From: Allomuricauda sp. CP2A
GTDB taxonomy: Bacteria; Bacteroidota; Bacteroidia; Flavobacteriales; Flavobacteriaceae
Assembly (NCBI RefSeq): GCF_001683915.1
Contig: NZ_LXTT01000023.1
Span: forward strand, 1 to 56,763
Direction of reading: 5' to 3'
Length of the DNA stretch: 56,763 bases
The position numbers and the translations under genes were made by a program. Numbering within the stretch: position 1 is the first letter of the stretch; every line of letters starts with the position of its first letter. Shown here piece by piece: positions 27,997 through 36,613 of the stretch. Under the pieces are notes generated by a model. It was not told where the DNA came from and ran no database searches. It saw only the letters and a list, made by a program, of their open reading frames with translations.

Positions 27997-30858
27997 TCAA
28001 TCTCTATTTATGTATAAGTATCCTGAGTAACTTTTTTGGCCTGGATTTTCGGCAGAGAAGGTCAATATGTAGAAATAAGTGCCACTGGGCAGTTCCCTGT
28101 CCGTTGCAATGTTTGCCCTTCCTTCTGAGACACCCCTGAACAGATTGTTGGCTTGGCCATATTCACTGATTTCATAGACCAATACACCCCATCTGTTGAA
28201 TATTTTCAGGGTGTTGACAGGATAGTTATCGATACCCTCAATGTGGAAATGATCATTGAGTCCATCCCCATTTGGCGTGATGCCATTGAATATCTCAAAA
28301 TTTGGATTGCCAGAGCCAACACAGGCCCCAACTACCGATATAACCGTAAATCCATCTTCGGAATAGCTGCTGTCATCCGAGTAATCTGAAATAACATTTT
28401 GCGTACCAACATGAACAGCGGTCACCTCGGCTTGATTTTGGACTTGGGTGGCATCAATGTCCGCTTCGGTAAGTCCATGGACCAATGTATATGTCCATTC
28501 TTCATCTGGGCCTAGGATTCCATCATTTCCAGTATCCCCGGAATTTGGCTCGGACAAGGTTATCCCCAATATATTGTCTTGTAGGGTGACAGATTCGAGG
28601 TTTACATTGCCCAAATTGGCAACCGTGAACGTATATATGATGGATTCCTTACAACCATTGTCGTTACTATCAACCAATTCACCTTGTTTGATAAGTCCAA
28701 TGTCGGGGCTGGGAATACAAGCTCCAATAACTGAAGTTATGGTAGGGTCATTTTCCGCATAACTGTCATCATCGGAAAAATCGGAATACGGATTGTTGCT
28801 CAGTATCAAATTTGCCCTTGCTTCAGCTTGATTCACCACCTGAGTGGCATCAATATCAGCTTGGGTAATTGTGTATGTTGCTGAATAGTTCCACACTTCA
28901 TTTGGCCCCATGATGCCGTCATTGCCAGTATCTCCGGAGTCTGGCCCGGCAATGACACCCAATACTAGACCATTGTCCTCAAGGGTCACTTGGTTCAGGT
29001 CCAACGGACTCTGATTTGTTACACTGAATGCATATTGAATCTGATCTGCGCAGCCATCGCCATTACTATCAATAGAGCTTCCTGTTTTGATTAGGCCCAA
29101 AGGACCACCGTGTTCATCGCAGGCACCTACAACATCTGTTTGTGTGATGTCATCTTCGTTGTAACTATCATTATCTGAAAAATCAGCAACTTGGATATTG
29201 ACGTTGTTGCTCAAATTTGCTTTTACTTCGGCTTGGTTTTCAACGTTGCCTTGGTCAATATCAGCTTGGGTAATGTCATAAATGAAATTATAGATCCATT
29301 CTTCGCTAATACCCAAAATGTTATCGTTTCCGACATCTCCAGAAATAGGGCCGGGAATGACTCCGCCCAAGAACACATCATCAAGCGTAACAGCAGCCAA
29401 ATCCACATCTCCCAAGTTGGCCACGGTAAACTCGTACAGGATATGGTCATCACAGCCATCGGCATCCATATCAAATACTTGTCCTTGTTTTATGACGGCT
29501 ATTTCTGGATTGATGCAGGGCGTGAGGTCTGTCACTGTAGGATGATCCTCAAAAATTATGTTGTCATCGGAGAGGTCATTTACAAAATTATTGGGTGCAA
29601 CTAGAATTTCGGCCGTTACGGTTGCTTGGTTTACAACTTGGGCCGCGTTTAGATCGGCCTGGTCAATATCGTATGTTATGCTATACTCCCATACTTCATT
29701 TAGATCTAAGTTTCCATCACTGTTTAAATCGGTAAGGGGATCAGGACCGGGCAATGGAAGATTTCCGAATAGTGGGTCTATTATCTCAACATTCGTTAAA
29801 ACCTGGGCACCTGTATTGGAAACATAAAATTCATATTCTATTTGGGAACAATTGTTAATTATGGTACCCGTCTTTACCATAGCCACTCTTGGTTGGCAGG
29901 CGGATAGATCAGTGACAGTGGAGTCATTTTCCAATACGCTGTTGTCATCAGAAAGATCGGTTACAAAGTCATTTGGGGATCCAACCACATTGGCAGTTAC
30001 TTCTGCTTGATTTACCACCTCCCCATTGTTTTTGTCAGATTGAAGAACAATGTAGGATTCGAAATACGTCCAAGTTTCATTAGGATTCAAAAATCCATCT
30101 CCATTGTCACTTGGTGGAGGGCCATACATTATTGGATTTGGCCCTAAGAGTGGATCTTCTATTTGAATATTTTCCAAATTATCTCCATCCAGGCTAACGT
30201 TGGTGACATCAAACCGATAACGAATATTATCGCAGGCGTTTAGCATGCTTGTTTTGACCAATGCAATGGCGATTCGACAATTACTTATATCTATAATGGT
30301 AGGGTCATTTCCCAGAACGCTGTCGTCATCAGATTGGTCGTTCACGGAAATACCTTGCCCTTGCACAACTGCCGTGACAGTGGCATTGCCCCCAACCTGT
30401 CCATTGATCTTATCCTGATTAGTAATGGAATAGGAGAGATTATATTCCCATATTTCATTCTGACCCAATAAACCATCATTTCCTATATCACCGGAAGGTG
30501 GACCAGGTAAAGGGTTCATACCGAAAAGGGGGTCAATAACCTCCACATTATCCAAGATTTCCCCGTTGGTGCTCTCGTTTGTGACCGTATAGGTATAGTT
30601 TATTTGTCTACATGGCGCCAAAAGGTCTGGGACTCCTGTTTTGATTATGGCGATAGCCGGAGCATAGGCACTGGAAACCATGTCTTTGTTTTCAAAGGCG
30701 TTTAAGTATGAAAGTTCGGGCTGGGTCGTCTCAGGACTTTTTTTGAAATTTGGTAAGGAAATGTCATCCAAATTACTCAAGACAACATGGAATAGAGCAA
30801 AGCAAAGTCCCAAACGAAACCCTTTCTGCCATTTTGATTTGGAAATGGAGAGAAACAT
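27997..30858 (-). CDS. giant surface protein with six DUF11-like repeats and T9SS type B C-terminal signal (module 2)
   Basis: A 953-residue protein, paralogous to adhesin 1 but shorter. A hydrophobic segment near residues 14-28 is followed by six repeats of about 125-135 residues opening AIIKTG, ALVKTS, AMVKTG, AVIKQG, GLIKTG and GLIKQG. Each has an acidic turn of the DIGNDGLLG type, a YxFTVxNxG strand and a NQAxVTA strand. The last 95 residues (FNGITPNGDGLNDHF, IFNRWGVLVYE, LPSGTYFYIL) are a T9SS type B sorting domain nearly identical in key positions to that of adhesin 1. The repeats here are more divergent from each other than repeats 6-7 of adhesin 1. It heads module 2. Confidence 0.9.
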   Translation of the reverse strand: MFLSISKSKWQKGFRLGLCFALFHVVLSNLDDISLPNFKKSPETTQPELSYLNAFENKDMVSSAYAPAIAIIKTGVPDLLAPCRQINYTYTVTNESTNGEILDNVEVIDPLFGMNPLPGPPSGDIGNDGLLGQNEIWEYNLSYSITNQDKINGQVGGNATVTAVVQGQGISVNDQSDDDSVLGNDPTIIDISNCRIAIALVKTSMLNACDNIRYRFDVTNVSLDGDNLENIQIEDPLLGPNPIMYGPPPSDNGDGFLNPNETWTYFESYIVLQSDKNNGEVVNQAEVTANVVGSPNDFVTDLSDDNSVLENDSTVTDLSACQPRVAMVKTGTIINNCSQIEYEFYVSNTGAQVLTNVEIIDPLFGNLPLPGPDPLTDLNSDGNLDLNEVWEYSITYDIDQADLNAAQVVNQATVTAEILVAPNNFVNDLSDDNIIFEDHPTVTDLTPCINPEIAVIKQGQVFDMDADGCDDHILYEFTVANLGDVDLAAVTLDDVFLGGVIPGPISGDVGNDNILGISEEWIYNFIYDITQADIDQGNVENQAEVKANLSNNVNIQVADFSDNDSYNEDDITQTDVVGACDEHGGPLGLIKTGSSIDSNGDGCADQIQYAFSVTNQSPLDLNQVTLEDNGLVLGVIAGPDSGDTGNDGIMGPNEVWNYSATYTITQADIDATQVVNQAEARANLILSNNPYSDFSDDDSYAENDPTITSVIGACIPSPDIGLIKQGELVDSNDNGCKESIIYTFTVANLGNVNLESVTLQDNILGITLSEPNSGDTGNDGILGPDEEWTYTLVHGLTEADIDATQVQNQAEVTAVHVGTQNVISDYSDDSSYSEDGFTVISVVGACVGSGNPNFEIFNGITPNGDGLNDHFHIEGIDNYPVNTLKIFNRWGVLVYEISEYGQANNLFRGVSEGRANIATDRELPSGTYFYILTFSAENPGQKSYSGYLYINRD

Positions 30859-31168
30859 AATTTAAGTATTGGTTGTTATCATTTGTTTTTTACATAGATT
30901 TCCCAAATTCTTTCATATAGGGCGACTACATGAATAGGTCAGGAACCCAAATAGACAAATGATTAGCACTGCGATGTTATGACCATATTTTGTTTTACAG
31001 AGAGGTCAATTTGTGTAAAGGGGGGTAGGCTTGATAAAAATGCCATTTGAATTGACGCATTTTTTAGCGAATGGTAAATAAATCAGAAACAGCAATGTAT
31101 CCATCCAACGGTTTGGAAGAATCCATTTAACAACCGTTGAAAGCCTTATTATGGATATTTGATGCTGA
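30859..31168. other. 310-bp spacer between adhesin module 2 and uvrA
   Basis: Besides the C6 box at 31009-31071 this spacer is AT-rich and holds no gene. It contains the adhesin 2 leader on the minus strand and, past the box, the downstream side of uvrA. I see no hairpin terminator for uvrA. Confidence 0.5.
31009..31071 (-). promoter_or_regulatory. conserved upstream box of adhesin module 2
   Basis: Minus-strand core CCTACCCCCCTTTACAC, preceded by CAAATGGCATTTTTATCAAG (C run at 31020-31025). It aligns with 24941-25002 upstream of module 1: shared parts are the TACCCCCC run, an AAATGGC stretch about 18 bp away and an AT-rich flank containing CGC. It probably marks a common regulator site or a promoter-linked element. 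Which protein binds is unknown. Confidence 0.6.
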
Positions 31169-33946
31169 TTAAATCTTCTCTTTCAGATATTTAGCGGTAT
31201 GGGATTTCTGGTTTTGAGCAACTTCCTCTGGAGTGCCCTCCACGACCAAATGCCCTCCATTTTCACCACCTTCTGGGCCTAGGTCAATGATATAATCTGC
31301 ACATTTAATAAGTTCAATATTGTGTTCGATGACAATAACGGAATGGCCCTTGGCAATCAATTCATCAAAGGATTGCAGCAATTTTTTGATGTCATGAAAA
31401 TGGAGTCCCGTAGTGGGTTCATCAAAGATGAACAGGGCTTTCTCCTTGGTATTTCCCTTTACCAAAAAGGAGGCGAGCTTTATCCGTTGGGCCTCACCAC
31501 CGGAAAGGGTAGAGGAGGACTGTCCCAAAGTCACATAGCCCAAGCCTACATCCTGCAAGGGCTGTAATTTGTTTACAATCTTCTCTTGTTTGTGTGTTTT
31601 GAAGTGTGCAATAGCATCATCAATGGTCATATTGAGGATGTTGTCAATGTTTTTTCCCTCAAACTGCACCTCCAAAATTTCTTTTTTGAAGCGTTTGCCA
31701 TCACAAACATCACACTCCAAATGCACATCGGCCATAAACTGCATTTCTACAGTAATTTCACCTTCACCTTTACATTTTTCACAACGACCTCCATCTACAT
31801 TAAAAGAAAAGTGTTTGGCCTGGTACCCGCGTAATTTGCTCAATTTTTGGGAAGCGAACAAACTGCGGATGTCGTCATAAGCCTTGATATAGGTAACAGG
31901 ATTGGAACGGGAAGACCGACCAATGGGGTTCTGGTCCACAAATTCCACATGTTTTATGTGCGAATATTTGCCTTCCATAGCACTGAACTGCCCTGCCTTT
32001 TCTCCGTAACCGCCCACTTCCTTTAATATGGTAGGATACAGGATCTTCCTTACCAAGGTGCTTTTTCCGCTCCCGGAAACCCCGGTGACCACCGTCAACA
32101 TATTTAAGGGAAAGGTGACATCAATATTTTTTAGGTTGTTTTCCCGAGCGCCTTTGATTTGGATGTAATGTTTGGAATTCCTCCGTTCTGCAGGAACTTG
32201 GATTTCCTTTCTACCCGTTAGATAATCCGCGGTGAGGGAATTGGCTTGTAAAATAGCACTTAAACTTCCCGTGGCCACCACTTCACCGCCAAGGGTTCCT
32301 GCTTCAGGGCCAATGTCTATGACCTCATCAGCAGCTTTCATGATGTCTTCATCGTGTTCCACCACAATAACGGTATTGCCCAAATCCCGAAGAGATTTTA
32401 GAACTTCAATTAAATTTTCCGTGTCCTTAGGGTGAAGGCCAATGCTGGGTTCATCCAAAATATACATGGAACCCACCAAACTGCTGCCCAGTGACGTGGC
32501 CAAGTTGATACGTTGGCTTTCCCCACCAGAGAGGCTGTTCGATTTTCGGTTTAGAGTGAGATAACTCAACCCCACTTTATCCAAAAAGTCCAACCGGGTG
32601 GTTATCTCCTTTATCAATCGTTTGGCGATGGTGGTATCATGTTTCGAAAGTTGAAGTGCATCAAAGAAAGGAATCAAACGTTTTATGGGGAGTTCTATCA
32701 AATCTGAAATGGATTTTCCATCTACTTTCACATAATTGGCCTCTTTCCGAAGCCGTTTTCCTTTACAAACGGAGCATCTGGTCTTGCCCCGATAACGGGA
32801 GAGCATTACCCTATTCTGGATTTTATAGCTTTTTTCTTCGAGCTGTTCAAAAAACTTGTGGATACCCATAAAGTGTTCATTCCCGTCCCAGACCAATTGT
32901 TTTTGCTCATCGGACAATTCAAACCAAGGTTTGTGGATGGGAAAATCAAATTTGTAGGCCGAGTTCACCAATTGGTCCCGATACCAGCCCATGCTTTCAC
33001 CTCGCCAGGGGAAAACCGCATTTTCATAAACGGAAAGTGCCGTGTTGGGTATTACGAGATCTTCATCAATGCCGATGACATCGCCATAGCCTTCACATTT
33101 GGGACAGGCACCGTAGGGATTGTTGAAACTGAAAAGGTGTACATTGGGCTCCAAGAACTTCATGCCATCCAATTCAAACTGATTGCTAAAGACTCTGGTT
33201 TTACCATCTTCCAGATTTTCAATGGCACATTGACCCTTTCCTTCAAAAAAGGCATTGTCCACCGCATTGGCCAATCGGTTGTAGAAATCCTCATCGTCCT
33301 TTACAATGACCCTGTCCACGACCAGATCAAATTCCCGTCCAACATCTTCAGGAGCTTGATCAATACGAAGGACTTCTCCTTTATATTTTATTCGAGCGTA
33401 CCCCTGTTTGGAAAATAGCTGCAACGATTTTAAGGGGTCGCGCTCTTCCTTAATTATAATAGGAGCCAGCAATAACAACTTGGTGCCTTCAGAAAGTGGT
33501 TTTATATAAGTAATGACATCGGAAACGGTATGCTTTTTTACTTCCTTCCCAGAAACAGGGGAGATGGTCTTTCCAACGCGGGCATACAATAGTTTAAGAT
33601 AGTCGTAGATTTCGGTGGTGGTTCCCACAGTTGATCTAGGGTTGGTGGAATTCACTTTTTGCTCAATGGCAATGGCCGGGGCTATACCTTTTATATAATC
33701 CACTTTGGGCTTGTCCAATTTCCCCAAAAACTGACGCGCATAGGAGGAAAGACTTTCCACATAGCGACGTTGCCCCTCGGCATAAAGCGTATCAAAAGCC
33801 AAACTGGACTTCCCGGAACCCGATAATCCGGTAATCACCACCAGCTTGTTACGGGGAATGACAACATCTATATTTTTAAGGTTGTGGAGCTTGGCACCTT
33901 TTATGATGATGTTCTGCTTGGGATCTACGTTGGTAATCGCTGCCAT
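31169..33946 (-). CDS. uvrA: excinuclease ABC subunit UvrA
   Basis: A 925-residue damage-recognition ATPase of nucleotide excision repair. First ATPase half: Walker [10 protein letters not shown] at 40-48 and signature LSGGESQR at 472-479. Second half: Walker [10 protein letters not shown] at 622-630 and LSGGEAQR at 814-821. Cys pairs CPKC (281-284), CSVC (391-394), CEKC (722-725) and CDVC (745-748) are visible. The upstream Cys pair of the first zinc module of the E. coli protein is missing here, replaced by [12 protein letters not shown], so that finger is probably not formed; this appears to be normal for the Bacteroidota UvrA type. It works with UvrB and UvrC, which are not in the window. 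A -7 promoter element lies 19 bp upstream. Confidence 0.96.
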   Translation of the reverse strand: MAAITNVDPKQNIIIKGAKLHNLKNIDVVIPRNKLVVITGLSGSGKSSLAFDTLYAEGQRRYVESLSSYARQFLGKLDKPKVDYIKGIAPAIAIEQKVNSTNPRSTVGTTTEIYDYLKLLYARVGKTISPVSGKEVKKHTVSDVITYIKPLSEGTKLLLLAPIIIKEERDPLKSLQLFSKQGYARIKYKGEVLRIDQAPEDVGREFDLVVDRVIVKDDEDFYNRLANAVDNAFFEGKGQCAIENLEDGKTRVFSNQFELDGMKFLEPNVHLFSFNNPYGACPKCEGYGDVIGIDEDLVIPNTALSVYENAVFPWRGESMGWYRDQLVNSAYKFDFPIHKPWFELSDEQKQLVWDGNEHFMGIHKFFEQLEEKSYKIQNRVMLSRYRGKTRCSVCKGKRLRKEANYVKVDGKSISDLIELPIKRLIPFFDALQLSKHDTTIAKRLIKEITTRLDFLDKVGLSYLTLNRKSNSLSGGESQRINLATSLGSSLVGSMYILDEPSIGLHPKDTENLIEVLKSLRDLGNTVIVVEHDEDIMKAADEVIDIGPEAGTLGGEVVATGSLSAILQANSLTADYLTGRKEIQVPAERRNSKHYIQIKGARENNLKNIDVTFPLNMLTVVTGVSGSGKSTLVRKILYPTILKEVGGYGEKAGQFSAMEGKYSHIKHVEFVDQNPIGRSSRSNPVTYIKAYDDIRSLFASQKLSKLRGYQAKHFSFNVDGGRCEKCKGEGEITVEMQFMADVHLECDVCDGKRFKKEILEVQFEGKNIDNILNMTIDDAIAHFKTHKQEKIVNKLQPLQDVGLGYVTLGQSSSTLSGGEAQRIKLASFLVKGNTKEKALFIFDEPTTGLHFHDIKKLLQSFDELIAKGHSVIVIEHNIELIKCADYIIDLGPEGGENGGHLVVEGTPEEVAQNQKSHTAKYLKEKI

Positions 33947-33964
33947 TTGTTAAAATTAGGGCCT

Positions 33965-33972
33965 CAAAGATA
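33965..33972 (-). promoter_or_regulatory. Bacteroidota -7 promoter element for uvrA
   Basis: Minus-strand TATCTTTG matches TAnnTTTG, 18 bp before the uvrA ATG. No clear -33 box. Confidence 0.45.
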
Positions 33973-34041
33973 CGATACAGGACACTTAATACGTATATTG
34001 CACCAGTTAACATATAAAAAACAGCAAATCACAACATAGTT

Positions 34042-34072
34042 TTTAGGTCGCCTACCTAATTTTCTATATTTG
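34042..34072 (+). promoter_or_regulatory. Bacteroidota promoter for the sigma factor gene
   Basis: TATATTTG (34065-34072) matches TAnnTTTG and is preceded, 19 bp away, by TTTA (34042-34045), one base off the -33 TTTG. The leader to the ATG at 34197 would be about 118 nt, long enough to allow extra control. Confidence 0.5.
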
Positions 34073-34196
34073 AGTTGTAATTAAAATACTGATAGGCCTA
34101 TACAGAAATAATTACTTTTTTAAAATTTCAACTAAATACCTAAAGTCTTTCTTGGAAAGGAAAGACCGTGATATTAACCAAAAAAAAGTAATTTGT

Positions 34197-34778
34197 ATGG
34201 AACTACAGATTAATGACTCGATTCTAGTTAAAAACTACATTGCTGGTGATGAAAAAGCCCTTGAGGCACTCATCAACAGGCACAACCAACGAATTTCCAG
34301 TTTTATTTATTCCAAAGTTTTGGATAGGGATGTGGCAGAGGACATCTTCCAAGACACTTTTATCAAGGTTATCAAGACCTTGAAAAAGGGCTCGTACAGC
34401 GAGGAAGGTAAATTTTTGCCTTGGGTGATGCGTATTGCCCATAACCTTATCATTGACCACTTTCGGAAAAACAAGAGGATGCCCAAGTTTGAAGGCAGCG
34501 ATGACTTCAACATCTTCTCCGTGATCAAGGACGATAAGCTGAATGCCGAAAAACAGATCATCAAAGATCAAATTGACAGTGATCTTACCATGTTGATAGA
34601 CGAATTGCCCGAAGATCAGAGAGAAGTCTTGATCATGCGAATCTACAAGGATATGAGTTTCAAGGAAATATCCGAAAATACTGGAGTAAGCATCAATACA
34701 GCCTTGGGAAGAATGCGTTATGCACTGATTAACCTCAGAAAAATCGTTGATCGCAAGAACATCGTTTTAACGAATTAA
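34197..34778 (+). CDS. ECF-type sigma-70 family RNA polymerase sigma factor
   Basis: A 193-residue sigma factor with region 2 (about 20-90; AEDIFQDTFIKVIK and WVMRIAHNLIIDHFRK) and region 4 (about 130-180; LPEDQREVLIMRIYKDMSFKEISENTGVSINTALGRMRYAL, a helix-turn-helix). This two-domain layout is typical of ECF or short group-3 sigma factors. A TTG 15 codons upstream is in frame, but the ATG at 34197 gives the normal length. No anti-sigma gene follows, which is unusual for an ECF factor. Instead a 47-residue conserved small protein gene comes 72 bp later, before a strong terminator. The regulon is unknown. Confidence 0.9.
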   Translation: MELQINDSILVKNYIAGDEKALEALINRHNQRISSFIYSKVLDRDVAEDIFQDTFIKVIKTLKKGSYSEEGKFLPWVMRIAHNLIIDHFRKNKRMPKFEGSDDFNIFSVIKDDKLNAEKQIIKDQIDSDLTMLIDELPEDQREVLIMRIYKDMSFKEISENTGVSINTALGRMRYALINLRKIVDRKNIVLTN

Positions 34779-34850
34779 TCGGCGTTTCGTCGAACCCTGC
34801 AATATTTCCATTTTAGCGGCGTTATCTATTTGAAACATTAATGCTAGAAT

Positions 34851-34994
34851 ATGGAAAACATTTACTCTGAAGAACAAAAAGCCGTAAAAGCGGTAAAAGC
34901 AAGTCAGAAAACTATTGATTTCTTGCTTAGCTATTCAAAATCGATTCATGTAGTCAACTACAAAAAGCATCCATTTGAAGTAACTTTGAATTAA
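34851..34994 (+). CDS. small conserved flavobacterial protein (47 aa)
   Basis: A 47-residue reading frame, MENIYSEEQKAVKAVKA..., with central IDFLLSYSKSI and C-terminal FEVTLN. Tiny proteins with the pattern FLLxYSKSL followed by a basic linker and a short beta-like end are frequent in Flavobacteriaceae, often near regulators, and have no known function. It sits between the sigma factor and a strong hairpin terminator, so it may be co-transcribed with the sigma factor. No signal or membrane segment is present. Codon use and the recognisable pattern argue that it is real. Confidence 0.6.
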   Translation: MENIYSEEQKAVKAVKASQKTIDFLLSYSKSIHVVNYKKHPFEVTLN

Positions 34995-35013
34995 GTTCCT
35001 GAAAATCAGATGC

Positions 35014-35048
35014 AAAAAGAGCCGCAATTAGCGGCTCTTTTTGTTTTT
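35014..35048. terminator. bidirectional rho-independent terminator
   Basis: A perfect 12-bp stem AAAAAGAGCCGC / GCGGCTCTTTTT (35014-35025 with 35031-35042), a 5-nt loop and flanking T runs on both strands. It ends the sigma factor/small-protein unit. On the minus strand it contains the last codons and the stop of nth, the stop lying in the loop. Confidence 0.9.
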
Positions 35049-35690
35049 AAGATGTTCGTTGATGACCGATTTTCGCCCAATGGTCTTGGTGATCACATCT
35101 TTTTCCAAGTTCCAGCCCCGTGCCGGGCAATATTCCCTTCCGTACCAGATGATCTGCAAATGAAGTCGGTTCCAGATTTCTTTGGGAAACAAGCGTTTCG
35201 CATCCTTTTCGGTCTGAACCACATTTTTTCCATTGCTGAACCCCCATCGGTACATGAGTCTATGAATATGGGTATCCACAGGAAAAGCAGGAATGCCAAA
35301 AGCCTGCGAGACCACTACGCTCGCGGTCTTGTGACCAACACCGGGCAATTCTTCAAGAAGTTCCATATCTTTTGGAACCTCACCCTTGTATTTTTCAATC
35401 AGGATTTGGGAAAGCCCATGAATTCCTTTTGATTTCATTGGGGAAAGCCCCACAGGCTTTATGATTTCCCGTATCTCCTCCACCGAAAGTTTTACCATAT
35501 CATACGGATTGTCAGCTTTGGCAAAAAGAATAGGGGTGATTTGATTTACCCGCACATCCGTGCTTTGGGCAGATAACAAGACTGCAATCAGTAGGGTATA
35601 GGGGTCTTTATGGTCTAAGGGTATGGGAATGGACGGGTAAATTTCATCCAAAGTTTTAATAACAAAGTCAACCTTTTCCTGTTTAGTCAT
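35028..35690 (-). CDS. nth: endonuclease III-type DNA glycosylase/AP lyase lacking the Fe-S cluster ligands
   Basis: A 220-residue base-excision repair glycosylase that removes oxidised pyrimidines. The helix-hairpin-helix LPGVGHKTA (115-123) holds catalytic Lys121, and VDTH holds catalytic Asp139. In E. coli Nth a C-terminal Cys-x6-Cys-x2-Cys-x5-Cys binds a 4Fe-4S cluster. Here only the first Cys (C188 in REYCPARGW) remains and the rest of the tail is GRKSVINEHLKNKKSR, so the cluster should be absent. This looks like a flavobacterial subtype. The 3' end is encoded inside the terminator hairpin at 35014-35048. Divergent from bcp across 55 bp. Confidence 0.92.
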   Translation of the reverse strand: MTKQEKVDFVIKTLDEIYPSIPIPLDHKDPYTLLIAVLLSAQSTDVRVNQITPILFAKADNPYDMVKLSVEEIREIIKPVGLSPMKSKGIHGLSQILIEKYKGEVPKDMELLEELPGVGHKTASVVVSQAFGIPAFPVDTHIHRLMYRWGFSNGKNVVQTEKDAKRLFPKEIWNRLHLQIIWYGREYCPARGWNLEKDVITKTIGRKSVINEHLKNKKSR

Positions 35691-35697
35691 TTTTGTT

Positions 35698-35705
35698 TAA
35701 TTTTG
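35698..35705 (+). promoter_or_regulatory. Bacteroidota -7 promoter element for bcp
   Basis: TAATTTTG matches TAnnTTTG, 40 bp before the bcp start. TTTT at 35674-35677, 20 bp upstream, is one base off the -33 TTTG. Confidence 0.45.
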
Positions 35706-35745
35706 AATAAAAATAATTAAACAACAAAATAGAGACCATACGCAT

Positions 35746-36204
35746 ATGAATATGTTAAAAGTAGGGGATAAAGTACCTGAATTTTCTGCAAAAGACCAAG
35801 ATGGAAACACAATTAATCTCAGTGATTTCAAAGGAAAGAAACTTGTTGTCTTTTTCTATCCAAGGGCCAATACCCCAGGCTGTACCCTGGAAGCCTGTAA
35901 CCTTAGGGATAATTACGAAGCGCTACAAGAGGCTGGTTATGAGCTATTGGGCGTAAGTGCCGATTCCCAAAAGAAACAGGCCAACTTTAAGAAAAAATAC
36001 AATTTTCCATTTCCATTGTTGGCCGATGAAGACCATACCGTCCTTGGGATTTTTGGGGTTTGGGGACCAAAAAAGTTTATGGGCAGGGAGTTTGATGGAA
36101 TCCACCGCACCACTTTTGTAATCAATGGTGATGGCGTTGTGGATGAGGTCATAGAAAAAGTAAAGACCAAAGACCACGCTGCCCAGATTCTTGATGTTGG
36201 GTAA
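35746..36204 (+). CDS. bcp: thioredoxin-dependent thiol peroxidase (BCP/PrxQ type)
   Basis: A 152-residue peroxiredoxin that reduces hydrogen peroxide and organic peroxides with electrons from thioredoxin. The active-site block FYPRANTPGCTLEACNLRD holds the peroxidatic Cys and, five residues later, the resolving Cys, as in atypical 2-Cys BCP enzymes. Other marks are VGDKVPEF at the start and GVWGPKKFMGREFDGIHRTTFVI near the end. An ATG two codons inside (MLKVGDK) is an equally possible start. It is cytoplasmic, with no signal peptide. Divergent from nth, it forms a small DNA-repair and oxidative-defence neighbourhood with it. Confidence 0.94.
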   Translation: MNMLKVGDKVPEFSAKDQDGNTINLSDFKGKKLVVFFYPRANTPGCTLEACNLRDNYEALQEAGYELLGVSADSQKKQANFKKKYNFPFPLLADEDHTVLGIFGVWGPKKFMGREFDGIHRTTFVINGDGVVDEVIEKVKTKDHAAQILDVG

Positions 36205-36613
36205 TTGGGGTACTGTGTTATTAAGTTATTGTGGGTAGATGTGAAAGGTTAGAAGTGATTCGTGTCAAAAGAGAGGATGGACAATAGACCATGGAAAATA
36301 GACTTTGGTTATTGAGTTATTGTACACTGCAAACTGTTTGGGACATTGGAATTTCGGATTGGGTTACAAGCTAAATTGAGATGTCAGTTCGAGTTTTTTC
36401 CAAAGGAAAAAGTATCAAGAACGAACCCTTCTGTATCGATCACTAGGTTTTGTATTCGTGAAGATCGGTACAATCCCTTTCCGAGCCCAGGCGGGCGTGT
36501 CAAAAGGAACGTGAGACAATGGAAGAGAGAGAGAGAGAGAGAAATGAGGCTCCAAAACTCATAACCCTTAACTCGAAACTCCTAACTCACCGTACTGAAG
36601 GGCAATAACTATT
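36205..36613. repeat. 409-bp repeat-rich spacer between convergent genes
   Basis: No gene. It holds a degenerate heptamer array at 36279-36341 (ggacaat, agaccat, ggaaaat, agacttt, ggttatt and so on), a fragment starting GATGTCAGTTCGAG near 36379 that recurs at 53688, nine GA dinucleotides at 36525-36542, and a cleaner heptamer array at 36556-36590 (aactcat, aaccctt, aactcga, aactcct, aactcac). It separates the convergent bcp and the 496-residue gene. Confidence 0.65.

Noticed and set aside
36525..36542. GA dinucleotide microsatellite as a phase-variation switch
   Set aside because: It lies in a convergent spacer at the 3' side of both genes, so slippage would not alter a promoter or reading frame.
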